From assembly GCF_001427385.1 (NCBI RefSeq), contig NZ_LMGJ01000036.1, positions 1 through 55,000 of the forward strand: a DNA stretch of 55,000 nucleotides, given 5' to 3'. Below are positions 23,916 through 31,353 of this stretch, piece by piece; the first letter of the stretch is position 1, and each line of letters starts with the position of its first letter. The position numbers and the translations under genes are program-made. The notes below the pieces were generated by a model. The model was not told where the DNA came from and did not search any database. It saw nothing but the letters and a program-made list of their open reading frames with translations. This stretch comes from Mesorhizobium sp. Root157. Its GTDB lineage: Bacteria > Pseudomonadota > Alphaproteobacteria > Rhizobiales > Rhizobiaceae.

Positions 23916-26912
23916 ATGAAAAAAGGCGATCATCTCTTCCTTGTCGACGGCTCCGGCTACATCTTCCGCGCCTATCACGCCCTGCCGCCGCTGACCCGCA
24001 AGTCGGACGGGCTGCCGACCAATGCCGTGCTCGGCTTCTGCAACATGGTGTGGAAGCTGATGCAGGACGCCCGCAACACCGATGTCGGCGTGACGCCGAC
24101 GCATTTCGCCGTCATCTTCGACTATTCGTCCAAGACTTTCCGCAACGATCTCTACCCCGAATACAAGGCCAACCGCTCGGCGCCGCCCGAAGACCTGATC
24201 CCGCAATTCGGCCTTATCCGCCACGCCACGCGCGCCTTCAACCTGCCTTGCATAGAAATGGAAGGTTTCGAGGCCGACGACCTGATCGCCACCTACTGCC
24301 GCATGGCTGAAGAAGCCGGTGCCGACGCCACCGTCATCTCGTCCGACAAGGACCTGATGCAGTTGGTCACGCCGACAATCTCCATGTACGACCCGATGAA
24401 GGACCGCCAGATCGGCATCCCCGAAGTGATCGAGAAATGGGGCGTGCCGCCGGAAAAGATGATCGACCTGCAGGCGCTGACCGGCGACTCCGTCGACAAC
24501 GTGCCCGGCGTGCCGGGGATCGGGCCGAAGACGGCGGCGCAATTGCTGGAACAGTTTGGCGACCTCGACACGCTTCTGGCCCGCGCAGCCGAGATCAAGC
24601 AGGAAAAGCGCCGCCAGTCGATCATCGACAATTCCGACAAGGCCCGCGTCTCGCGGCAACTGGTAACGTTGAAGCGCGATGTGCCGGTCACCGAAACTCC
24701 CGACGACTTCACCCTTGAACCGCCGAACGGGCCCAAGCTGATTGCCTTCCTGAAGGCCATGGAATTTTCCACCCTGACGCGCCGCGTTGCCGAGGCGACG
24801 GGCACCGAGGTCGGCGAGATCGAGGCGGCGAACATACCGGTTGAGCGCGCCGACGCAGCGCACGGGCCGGATGTGGGCGCGGGCGCAACACCCCCCTCCG
24901 GCCTGCCGGCCATCTCCCCCTCAAGGGGGGAGGTTGGTCAATCGCCAACGTCAACGCTGCCGATCTCTCCACCCGAGGGGGAGATGGCCGGCAGGCCGGA
25001 GGGGGGTACAACCCCTTCGCTGCTTTCAGCGCTTCGCGCCGAAGCGGCGGTTGCCGCGAAGATCGACACCAGCGCCTATCACTGCATCCGCGATCTCGAC
25101 ACGCTGAAGGTCTGGATTGCCGACGCCATGGAGACCGGCCTCGTTGCTTTCGACACCGAGACGACGTCGCTCGACCCGATGCAGGCCGAACTGGTCGGCT
25201 TCTCGCTGGCGACCAGGCCCGGCCATGCCGCCTATGTGCCGATCGGTCACAAAAACGGCCGGAACGATCTGCTCGGCGGCGGGCTGGTGGAGAGCCAGAT
25301 TCCAATTCGCGAAGCGCTCGCCGTATTGAAGCCGCTGCTGGAAGACAAGTCCGTCCTCAAGATCGCGCAGAACCTGAAATACGACCTCGTCATCATGAAC
25401 CGCTACGGCATCGAGGTCACACCCTATGACGACACGATGCTGATTTCCTACGTGCTCGATGCCGGCATTTCCGGCGGTCACGGCATGGATGCGCTGTCGG
25501 AAAAGTGGCTCGGCCACAAGACGATCGCCTTCAAGGACGTGGCCGGATCGGGCAAGAGCTTCATCGGCTTCGACCAGGTCGATATCGACAAGGCGACCGC
25601 CTATGGCGGCGAGGATGCCGACGTGTCGCTGCGCTTGTGGCAGGTGCTGAAGCCTCGCCTTGCCGCGAAAGGCCTGGTTTCCGTCTACGAGCGGCTTGAA
25701 CGACCCCTGGTGCCGGTTCTGGCCAGGATGGAGCAACGCGGCATTTCGGTCGACCGGCAAATCCTGTCCAGGCTTTCGGGCGAACTGGCGCAAGGTGCGG
25801 CCCGGCTGGAAGAGGAAATCTACGAGCTGATCGGCGAGCGCATCAATATCGGCTCGCCCAAACAGCTTGGCGACATATTGTTCGGGCGCATGGGCCTGCC
25901 GGGCGGCTCGAAAACCAAGACCGGCCAGTGGTCGACCTCGGCGCAATTGCTGGAAGACCTCGCCGCCGAAGGTCACGAGCTGCCGCGCAAGATCGTTGAC
26001 TGGCGACAGTTGACCAAGCTGAAATCGACCTACACCGACGCCCTGCCCGGCTTCGTGAACCCTGAGACCAGGCGCGTCCACACATCCTACGCTCTGGCTG
26101 CGACGTCGACGGGACGGCTGTCCTCATCCGACCCGAACCTGCAGAACATTCCGGTGCGCACCGCAGAGGGGCGCAAGATCAGGACCGCCTTCGTCGCCGA
26201 CAAAGGCAACCGGCTGATCTCGGCCGACTACAGCCAGATCGAACTGCGCGTGCTGGCCCATGTCGCCGATATTCCTCAACTCAAGCAAGCCTTCGCCGAT
26301 GGCGCCGACATTCACGCCGCCACCGCGTCCGAAATGTTCGGCGTGCCGGTCGAAGGCATGCCCTCGGAAGTGCGCCGCCGCGCCAAGGCGATCAATTTCG
26401 GCATCATCTACGGGATTTCCGCCTTCGGCCTTGCCAACCAGCTTTCCATTCCGCGCGAAGAGGCGGGGGCCTACATCAAGAAGTATTTCGAACGCTTCCC
26501 CGGCATCCGGGACTATATCGAGACGACCAAGACCTATGCCCGCGAAAACGGCTACGTCGAAACCGTGTTCGGCCGGCGCATCCACTACCCTGAAATCCGC
26601 TCGTCCAACCCCTCGGTGCGAGCCTTCAACGAACGCGCCTCGATCAACGCGCGCTTGCAGGGCACGGCTGCCGACATCATCCGCCGCGCCATGGTGCGCA
26701 TGGACGCGGCGCTCGCCAAGGCGGGCTTGTCGGCCCGCATGCTGTTGCAAGTGCATGACGAACTGATCTTCGAGACGGCACAAGCGGAAGTCGAGGCGAC
26801 AATTCCGGTGGTGCGCTCGGTGATGGAGAATGCGGCGATGCCTGCCGCATCATTGTCGGTGCCTTTGCAGGTCGATGCCCGCGCCGCCGACAACTGGGAC
26901 GAGGCGCATTGA
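23916..26912 (+). CDS. polA: DNA polymerase I with in-frame palindromic insert
   Basis: A 998-residue repair and Okazaki-fragment polymerase. The 5' nuclease domain (about 1-300) starts FLVDGSGYIFRAYHAL. The proofreading 3'-5' exonuclease (about 385-600) keeps AFDTETTSLD. The polymerase domain (about 630-998) has SADYSQIELRVLAH, RRRAKAINFGIIYG and the catalytic VHDE. Residues 326-364 in the linker, from TPPSGLPAISPSRGEV onward, are encoded by a palindromic repeat with 32-bp arms, which adds about 40 residues not needed for the fold. The ATG at 23916 is chosen because an upstream in-frame ATG adds 14 unlikely residues. Length exceeds the usual 930-980 partly because of the insert. LysE follows 7 bases later. 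Confidence 0.97.
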   Translation: MKKGDHLFLVDGSGYIFRAYHALPPLTRKSDGLPTNAVLGFCNMVWKLMQDARNTDVGVTPTHFAVIFDYSSKTFRNDLYPEYKANRSAPPEDLIPQFGLIRHATRAFNLPCIEMEGFEADDLIATYCRMAEEAGADATVISSDKDLMQLVTPTISMYDPMKDRQIGIPEVIEKWGVPPEKMIDLQALTGDSVDNVPGVPGIGPKTAAQLLEQFGDLDTLLARAAEIKQEKRRQSIIDNSDKARVSRQLVTLKRDVPVTETPDDFTLEPPNGPKLIAFLKAMEFSTLTRRVAEATGTEVGEIEAANIPVERADAAHGPDVGAGATPPSGLPAISPSRGEVGQSPTSTLPISPPEGEMAGRPEGGTTPSLLSALRAEAAVAAKIDTSAYHCIRDLDTLKVWIADAMETGLVAFDTETTSLDPMQAELVGFSLATRPGHAAYVPIGHKNGRNDLLGGGLVESQIPIREALAVLKPLLEDKSVLKIAQNLKYDLVIMNRYGIEVTPYDDTMLISYVLDAGISGGHGMDALSEKWLGHKTIAFKDVAGSGKSFIGFDQVDIDKATAYGGEDADVSLRLWQVLKPRLAAKGLVSVYERLERPLVPVLARMEQRGISVDRQILSRLSGELAQGAARLEEEIYELIGERINIGSPKQLGDILFGRMGLPGGSKTKTGQWSTSAQLLEDLAAEGHELPRKIVDWRQLTKLKSTYTDALPGFVNPETRRVHTSYALAATSTGRLSSSDPNLQNIPVRTAEGRKIRTAFVADKGNRLISADYSQIELRVLAHVADIPQLKQAFADGADIHAATASEMFGVPVEGMPSEVRRRAKAINFGIIYGISAFGLANQLSIPREEAGAYIKKYFERFPGIRDYIETTKTYARENGYVETVFGRRIHYPEIRSSNPSVRAFNERASINARLQGTAADIIRRAMVRMDAALAKAGLSARMLLQVHDELIFETAQAEVEATIPVVRSVMENAAMPAASLSVPLQVDARAADNWDEAH
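24891..25006. repeat. palindromic element inside polA, 32-bp perfect arms
   Basis: The left arm 24891-24922 (beginning CCCCCCTCCGGCCTGCCGGC) is exactly complementary to the right arm 24975-25006; 52 bases lie between. It resembles the RIME/palindromic intergenic elements of Rhizobiaceae, here inserted in a reading frame that remains open. Confidence 0.9.
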
Positions 26913-26919
26913 GGCCAGT

Positions 26920-27678
26920 TTGCTAGCAGTCTCGCCGGAAACCCTTGCCTCCTTTGCACTGGCGTCATTCCTGATCGAGCTGACGCCGGGGCCGAACATG
27001 ACCTATCTGGCATTGGTGTCGGCGCAGGATGGCCGCCGCGCCGGCTTCGCGACCGTGGCAGGCATTGCGCTTGGTCTAGCGATCATTGGCGCGATTGCAG
27101 GTTTCGGCGTGGCCGAACTGATCCAGGCATCAAATCTCGCTTATGAGACGCTGCGCTGGGCCGGCGTGCTGTTCCTGCTCTACATTGCCTGGGAAGGCTG
27201 GAGCACGGGAACAGATATCGTCTCGGCAAGCAGCGTCGATCGCGAGCGTTATTTCATTCGCGGCCTGATGACCAACCTGCTCAATCCAAAGGCGGCGGTG
27301 TTCTACGTCGCGGTGTTGCCGACCTTTGTCGAGGCGGGCAAGCCGGTGCTGGCCCAGACCGCCATGCTGACGGCGATCTACGTCGCGGTGGCAACAATCG
27401 TTCACGCCGTGATCGTCATTCTTGCCGGCTCGCTGGAGCCCTTCCTCAACGATCCGAAGCGCGAACGCATCGCGCGGCGCGTGCTGTCGGCACTGCTGGC
27501 CGGTGTCGCTTTGTGGTTTGCGTGGACGACCGCACGCTCAACGGCCATCAGGCAGCGGCCTTCTGGCATTTGGCGCAGGTGCCGCGAAATTCGATCACCG
27601 CCTTCTTGGCGGCGAACCCGGTGGAGCGCACCCAGTCGTCGAGCTTGTGGCCGACATCGTGGTCGGAAAATTCGGTGA
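26920..27678 (+). CDS. LysE/RhtB family amino-acid exporter with C-terminal overrun
   Basis: An inner-membrane exporter of the LysE superfamily, likely removing an amino acid or homoserine-lactone-like compound. The family signature LIELTPGPNMTYLALVSAQDGRRAGF is near residue 20, and NPKAAVFYVAVLPTFV appears near 125. Six hydrophobic helices fit. The TTG start at 26920, with GAGG upstream, begins 7 bases after polA; an ATG at 26830 would overlap polA. Normal members end near residue 208, at AWTTAR. Here the frame continues 43 residues into the antisense of the Zur gene before a stop, giving an arginine/proline-rich tail that is probably a lost-stop artefact. Confidence 0.85.
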   Translation: MLAVSPETLASFALASFLIELTPGPNMTYLALVSAQDGRRAGFATVAGIALGLAIIGAIAGFGVAELIQASNLAYETLRWAGVLFLLYIAWEGWSTGTDIVSASSVDRERYFIRGLMTNLLNPKAAVFYVAVLPTFVEAGKPVLAQTAMLTAIYVAVATIVHAVIVILAGSLEPFLNDPKRERIARRVLSALLAGVALWFAWTTARSTAIRQRPSGIWRRCREIRSPPSWRRTRWSAPSRRACGRHRGRKIR

Positions 27679-27952
27679 CCTGGCCGCAAGTGTCGCAAAT
27701 GGCGAAGGCGGTCATCGAATGGCTGTGGTCGTGCGGCTCGGCGCAAGCGACGAAAGCGTTGAGGCTTTCAAGCCTGTGCACCAGCCCTTCCTTCATCAGC
27801 GTATCGAGCGCCCGGTAGACCTGTAGCGGCGCACGGAAGCCGCGCTCGCGAAGCTGGTCAAGCAGCATATAGGCGCTGAGCGGCGCATTCGCTGTCTCGA
27901 GCTTTTCCAGCACGCAGAGCTGGTTCTTTGTCAGTGCATTCCTTGCCGCCAT
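27548..27952 (-). CDS. Fur-family regulator, Zur-like
   Basis: A 134-residue DNA-binding metalloregulator. The winged helix covers LSAYMLLDQLRERGFRAPLQVYRALDTLMKEGLVHRLE. The metal-binding half has HDHSHS, then CDTCGQ and CAKCQ, two CxxC pairs that form the structural zinc site, plus histidines for the regulatory site. APLQVYRAL and HRLESLNAFVAC are typical of alphaproteobacterial Zur. Zinc uptake genes (znuABC) are not adjacent, so the assignment rests on sequence. The ATG at 27952 gives a standard length; the frame remains open for 59 more codons upstream. It converges with the LysE gene and overlaps its 3' end by 131 bases. Confidence 0.82.
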   Translation of the reverse strand: MAARNALTKNQLCVLEKLETANAPLSAYMLLDQLRERGFRAPLQVYRALDTLMKEGLVHRLESLNAFVACAEPHDHSHSMTAFAICDTCGQVTEFSDHDVGHKLDDWVRSTGFAAKKAVIEFRGTCAKCQKAAA

Positions 27953-27988
27953 GATCCTGCCTTCGACCCCAGCCGCATCGCACAAGGC

Positions 27989-28011
27989 GTTATGGCTACC
28001 CCTGACATAAC
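27989..28011. promoter_or_regulatory. possible autoregulatory operator of the Zur-like gene
   Basis: GTTATG (27989-27994) and CATAAC (28006-28011) form an inverted repeat with 11 bases between, 37 bases before the chosen start codon. The AT-rich arms are compatible with a Fur/Zur box, but the match to known consensus is weak. Confidence 0.3.
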
Positions 28012-28123
28012 CATTCACAGCCCTTTTTGCTACCGTTTCCAAGCCAGGCAACTTGCTGCTTTTCCGCGCACGGATCTCCGATATCGCCGTGACGGATGCA
28101 GAATGGCGATCCATCTCCTTGGT

Positions 28124-28174
28124 GAGCATCGGATTGTCCGGAATCCGGATTCCACTTTTCGGTCTGATACTTTA
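28124..28174. repeat. palindromic repeat after the aldo-keto reductase gene
   Basis: Diverged copy of the rhizobial palindrome, with GAGCATCGG at one edge and the core CCGGATTCCACTTTTCGG. Its right edge includes TTA (28172-28174), the reverse of the TAA stop of the aldo-keto reductase gene. Confidence 0.8.
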
Positions 28175-29200
28175 GCGCTCTGCCGACCGCGCCCACAGAT
28201 TGATATTGGCATCGCGGGCATAGGTGTCGATCTCGGCGAGCTCGCTATCGGAGAATTCGAGATTGGCCAGGGCGGTGACGCAATCCTCGATCTGCTCGAC
28301 CCGGCTGGCGCCGATCAGCGCCGAGGTGACCCTGCCCTTGCGCAACACCCAGGCCAGCGCCATCTGGGCCAGCGTCTGGCCGCGCCGGCCGGCAATCGCG
28401 TTCAGCGCCTTGATGTTGGCAAGCGTCTGTTCGTTGATGAACGCCTTACGCAGCGACTTGCCCTGGGCGGCCCGGCTGTCTTGCGGAATGCCGTCGAGGT
28501 ATTTGCCGGTGAGCATGCCTTGCGCCAGCGGCGAAAACACGATCGAGCCGACGCCGAGCCCCTCCAGCGTATCCAGCAAGCCATCGTCCTCGACCCAGCG
28601 ATTGAGCATCGAATAACTGGGCTGGTGGATGAGGCAAGGGGTGCCGAGCCGCTTGAGGATATCGGCAGCTTCGCGCGTGCGCTGCGAATTATAGGACGAA
28701 ATGCCGGCGTAAAGCGCCTTGCCGGAACGCACCGCCTGATCGAGCGCGCCCATCGTTTCCTCCAGCGGCGTCTCGGGGTCGAAACGGTGCGAATAAAAGA
28801 TGTCGACATAGTCGAGCCCCAGCCTTTTCAGGCTCTGGTCGAGGCTGGACAGCAGGTATTTGCGGCTGCCCCATTCGCCATAGGGGCCGGGCCACATATC
28901 GTAGCCCGCCTTGCTGGAGATGATCATTTCGTCGCGGTGGCGGGCAAAATCCGTGCGCAGGATTTCGCCGAAGGCACGTTCGGCCGAACCGGGCGGCGGG
29001 CCGTAATTGTTGGCGAGGTCGAAATGGGTGATGCCGAGGTCGAAGGCCTTGCGCACCAGCGCCTGCTTGGTGCGATGCGGCACGTCATCGCCGAAATTGT
29101 GCCACAGGCCGAGCGAAATCGCCGGCAATTTCAGGCCCGAGCGCCCGCAGCGATTGTAGATCATGGCGCTGTAGCGGCTTTCAGCGGGGGTATAGGACAT
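28172..29200 (-). CDS. aldo-keto reductase (YghZ-like)
   Basis: A 342-residue NADPH-dependent reductase of the AKR superfamily, close to YghZ/L-glyceraldehyde-3-phosphate reductase and voltage-gated-channel beta-subunit-like AKRs. Visible catalytic and cofactor features are FDLANNYGPPPGSAE (Asp, Tyr), IISSKAGYDMWPGPYG, DIFYSHRFDPETPLEETMGAL (His), and SALIGASRVEQIEDCV for NADP phosphate binding. AAAGGTGAG precedes the ATG at 29200. It is downstream of a Gfo/Idh/MocA dehydrogenase with a 52-base gap, in a sugar-type catabolic trio. The TAA stop is the first triplet of a palindromic repeat. Its natural aldehyde is unknown. Confidence 0.88.
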   Translation of the reverse strand: MSYTPAESRYSAMIYNRCGRSGLKLPAISLGLWHNFGDDVPHRTKQALVRKAFDLGITHFDLANNYGPPPGSAERAFGEILRTDFARHRDEMIISSKAGYDMWPGPYGEWGSRKYLLSSLDQSLKRLGLDYVDIFYSHRFDPETPLEETMGALDQAVRSGKALYAGISSYNSQRTREAADILKRLGTPCLIHQPSYSMLNRWVEDDGLLDTLEGLGVGSIVFSPLAQGMLTGKYLDGIPQDSRAAQGKSLRKAFINEQTLANIKALNAIAGRRGQTLAQMALAWVLRKGRVTSALIGASRVEQIEDCVTALANLEFSDSELAEIDTYARDANINLWARSAER

Positions 29201-29252
29201 GGAACTCACCTTTGAAATTTGACGCGGCCGTCGATTTCGAGCGCGGGGCAGC

Positions 29253-30395
29253 TTATCCGGTTTTCCTGAGCAGCGCAGAGGCTTGCCTGACGCCAAGTGC
29301 CGCGGGGCGCTCGCAGCTTGTCTGCATGGCAACGAACTTGCCGGTTTCACCGGACTTCAGCAGGCCGGTCATCACCTCGACCGTGTGCAGCGCAAGCTCC
29401 TGCGAGCAGCGGTGCGGACGCCCTTCGATGATGGCCAGCGCCATGTCGGCCAGCCCGGCCGTGCGATAATTGGCCATCATGCCATGCGGATGCCGTTCGT
29501 TGGCGATGCCAAACGGATGAGCCCATTTCGGCAACGCTTTCACCGGCCTTTCGCCCTTCGTGCAGACCACATCGCCGCCGAAGAAATTCGGGTCGGGCAC
29601 GTAGAGGCTGCCGGCCTCGCCGTAAAGTTCCATCGGCGCGTGGCCGTGGCTCCACACATCCCAGCTCGAATCGAGCGACACCACCGCCCCGTTCTCGAAC
29701 TGAAGGATGCCGTGCACGGTGGTGGGCGTATTGACGGGGATCTTTTCGCCGGCGCGCGGCTTCGACATGATGGTGCGCTCCTTGGCCGAGATCGAGGCCA
29801 TAGCCACCACCTGCTTCACCGGGCCGATGAGTTGGACAAGGTTGGCGATATAGTAAGGCCCGAGATCGAGCACCGGACCGGCGCCGGGCTGGAAGAAGAA
29901 ATCCGGGTTCGGATGCCAGCTTTCCATACCGTGGCTCATGACATGGCAGGTGCCGCTGGTGATGCGGCCGACCTTGCCGGCATCGATGAGGTGGCGCACC
30001 AACTGGTGCGAGCCGCCGAGAAACGTATCGGGCGCCGAGCCGATCCGCAGGCCCTTCTTTTCGGCCCTCTTGTTCAGGTCGAGCCCATCCTTGACCGACA
30101 AAACGAACGGCTTTTCCGAATAGACATGCTTGCCGGCATCGAGGATTTGCCGCGACACCTCATAGTGCACGGCGGGGATGGTGAGGTTGACGACGATGTC
30201 GATGTCTTCGGCGGCAAGCAGGCCATCGACCGTCTCGGCCCGCAGGGAGAATTCCCTGGCGCGCGCCTTTGCCGCCGCCATGTCGAGGTCGGCGCAGGCT
30301 CTCATTTCGATGCCGCGAAACAGCGGCGAGAACTTGAAATAGGTCGCCGAGATATTGCCGCAGCCGATGACGCCGACGCCAAGAACCTTTGCCAT
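29253..30395 (-). CDS. Gfo/Idh/MocA family dehydrogenase
   Basis: A 380-residue NAD(P)-dependent sugar or polyol dehydrogenase. The Rossmann motif GVIGCGNIS is at residue 8, and EKPFVLSVKDG is the family's conserved lysine segment near 98. A predicted catalytic region includes LDLGPYYIANLVQLIGP, with conserved Asp and Tyr. The C-terminal substrate domain runs to about residue 360. The ATG directly follows the stop of the isomerase gene (TGAATG), so the two proteins are translated together and probably act in sequence, for example 3-oxidation and later cleavage of a glycoside (inference). The substrate is not known. Confidence 0.88.
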   Translation of the reverse strand: MAKVLGVGVIGCGNISATYFKFSPLFRGIEMRACADLDMAAAKARAREFSLRAETVDGLLAAEDIDIVVNLTIPAVHYEVSRQILDAGKHVYSEKPFVLSVKDGLDLNKRAEKKGLRIGSAPDTFLGGSHQLVRHLIDAGKVGRITSGTCHVMSHGMESWHPNPDFFFQPGAGPVLDLGPYYIANLVQLIGPVKQVVAMASISAKERTIMSKPRAGEKIPVNTPTTVHGILQFENGAVVSLDSSWDVWSHGHAPMELYGEAGSLYVPDPNFFGGDVVCTKGERPVKALPKWAHPFGIANERHPHGMMANYRTAGLADMALAIIEGRPHRCSQELALHTVEVMTGLLKSGETGKFVAMQTSCERPAALGVRQASALLRKTG

Positions 30396-31199
30396 TCAAG
30401 CCTCCCGCCAGGCCTTGGCCGCTTCGATCGAGCGGCGCGCGAAACGCCCGATGTCGTTCGGATTGTCCTGTTCCATCACATAGTGGCGGGCCTTGGTGCC
30501 GGACCGCAACGCAGCAAACAGCGATGGCCAGCCGAGCGTGCCGTGACCGACATCGGCCCAGCCGTCTTCGTCCAGCCCCTTGCCCGGCCCAGCCATGTCC
30601 TTGACATGTACGGCCACGATGCGCGCGCCGTGACGCGCGATCCAAGGCAGCGGATCGATGCCGCCGCGTGCCACCCAAGCGACATCCATTTCCCAGCCCA
30701 TGCCGGGTGCGGCAGCCAGGATGTGCTGCATCGGCGCGGAACCGTCCGCCAGGGGGGTGAATTCGAACTCATGATTGTGCCAGGCAAAATCATAGCCATG
30801 CCGCTTGGCCGTTTCGCCAACCTTGGCCAGCCTTTCGCCAAATGCGTGCCAGCCGGTAGCGTCAGTGGGCCGTTGACCGGCTTCGAGGTAAGGGCAGATC
30901 AACAGCCTGATGCCGAGCGTATCGGCAATGGCGCGCACGCCATCGAAATCGCCTTCCAGGGCCTCAATGCCGAAATGGCCGCTTGGCATGGCAAGCCCGT
31001 TGCGGTCCAGCGCGGAGCGGAACGAGGACGGTTCGTCATAGACGCCGCCATAGCCTTCGACCTCGCGGTAGCCGAGACCGCCGAGCAGATCGAGCACCTT
31101 GTCCCACGGCTGGAAGTTGCGGGCGCTGTAGAGCTGGAACGACCAGGCAATGCCAGACCCAGCCCAGCCTTGTTCGGCTTTTCCCATCATGACCTTCAT
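30396..31199 (-). CDS. TIM-barrel sugar phosphate isomerase/epimerase
   Basis: A 267-residue AP-endonuclease-2-like TIM-barrel protein of the sugar-isomerase family, probably metal dependent. GIAWSFQLYSARNF is the first strand, HNHEFEF carries likely metal-binding histidine and glutamate, and MDVAWVARGGIDPLPWI and AVHVKDMAG complete the site. The ATG at 31199, with GGGA ahead, is preferred over a TTG at 31208. It opens a three-gene operon with a Gfo/Idh/MocA dehydrogenase and an aldo-keto reductase, which suggests conversion of an imported sugar or inositol-like compound. A palindromic operator-like site lies 100 bases upstream. Confidence 0.85.
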   Translation of the reverse strand: MKVMMGKAEQGWAGSGIAWSFQLYSARNFQPWDKVLDLLGGLGYREVEGYGGVYDEPSSFRSALDRNGLAMPSGHFGIEALEGDFDGVRAIADTLGIRLLICPYLEAGQRPTDATGWHAFGERLAKVGETAKRHGYDFAWHNHEFEFTPLADGSAPMQHILAAAPGMGWEMDVAWVARGGIDPLPWIARHGARIVAVHVKDMAGPGKGLDEDGWADVGHGTLGWPSLFAALRSGTKARHYVMEQDNPNDIGRFARRSIEAAKAWREA

Positions 31200-31298
31200 G
31201 TCCCGCAACTGCCGATTGAAATGTTCGGGAAGACATGATTGGACCCGCCGGCGGCCATCGTCAACACGTCCAAGTGGTCGCCCACCACAAATTTCAAT

Positions 31299-31322
31299 CG
31301 ATTAATCCATCTGGATCAATCG
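31299..31322. promoter_or_regulatory. operator-like inverted repeat upstream of the isomerase operon
   Basis: CGATTAATCC (31299-31308) and GGATCAATCG (31313-31322) are complementary except for one base, with a 4-base centre. It is about 100 bases from the isomerase start codon, which suits a LacI-, IclR- or GntR-type regulator. Confidence 0.4.
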
Positions 31323-31353
31323 CATTTCGCGCGATCCTGTTGGCTGGAACCTC

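Noticed and set aside
29283..31238. A 651-codon plus-strand frame
   Set aside because: Spans the antisense of two clearly functional genes (dehydrogenase and isomerase).
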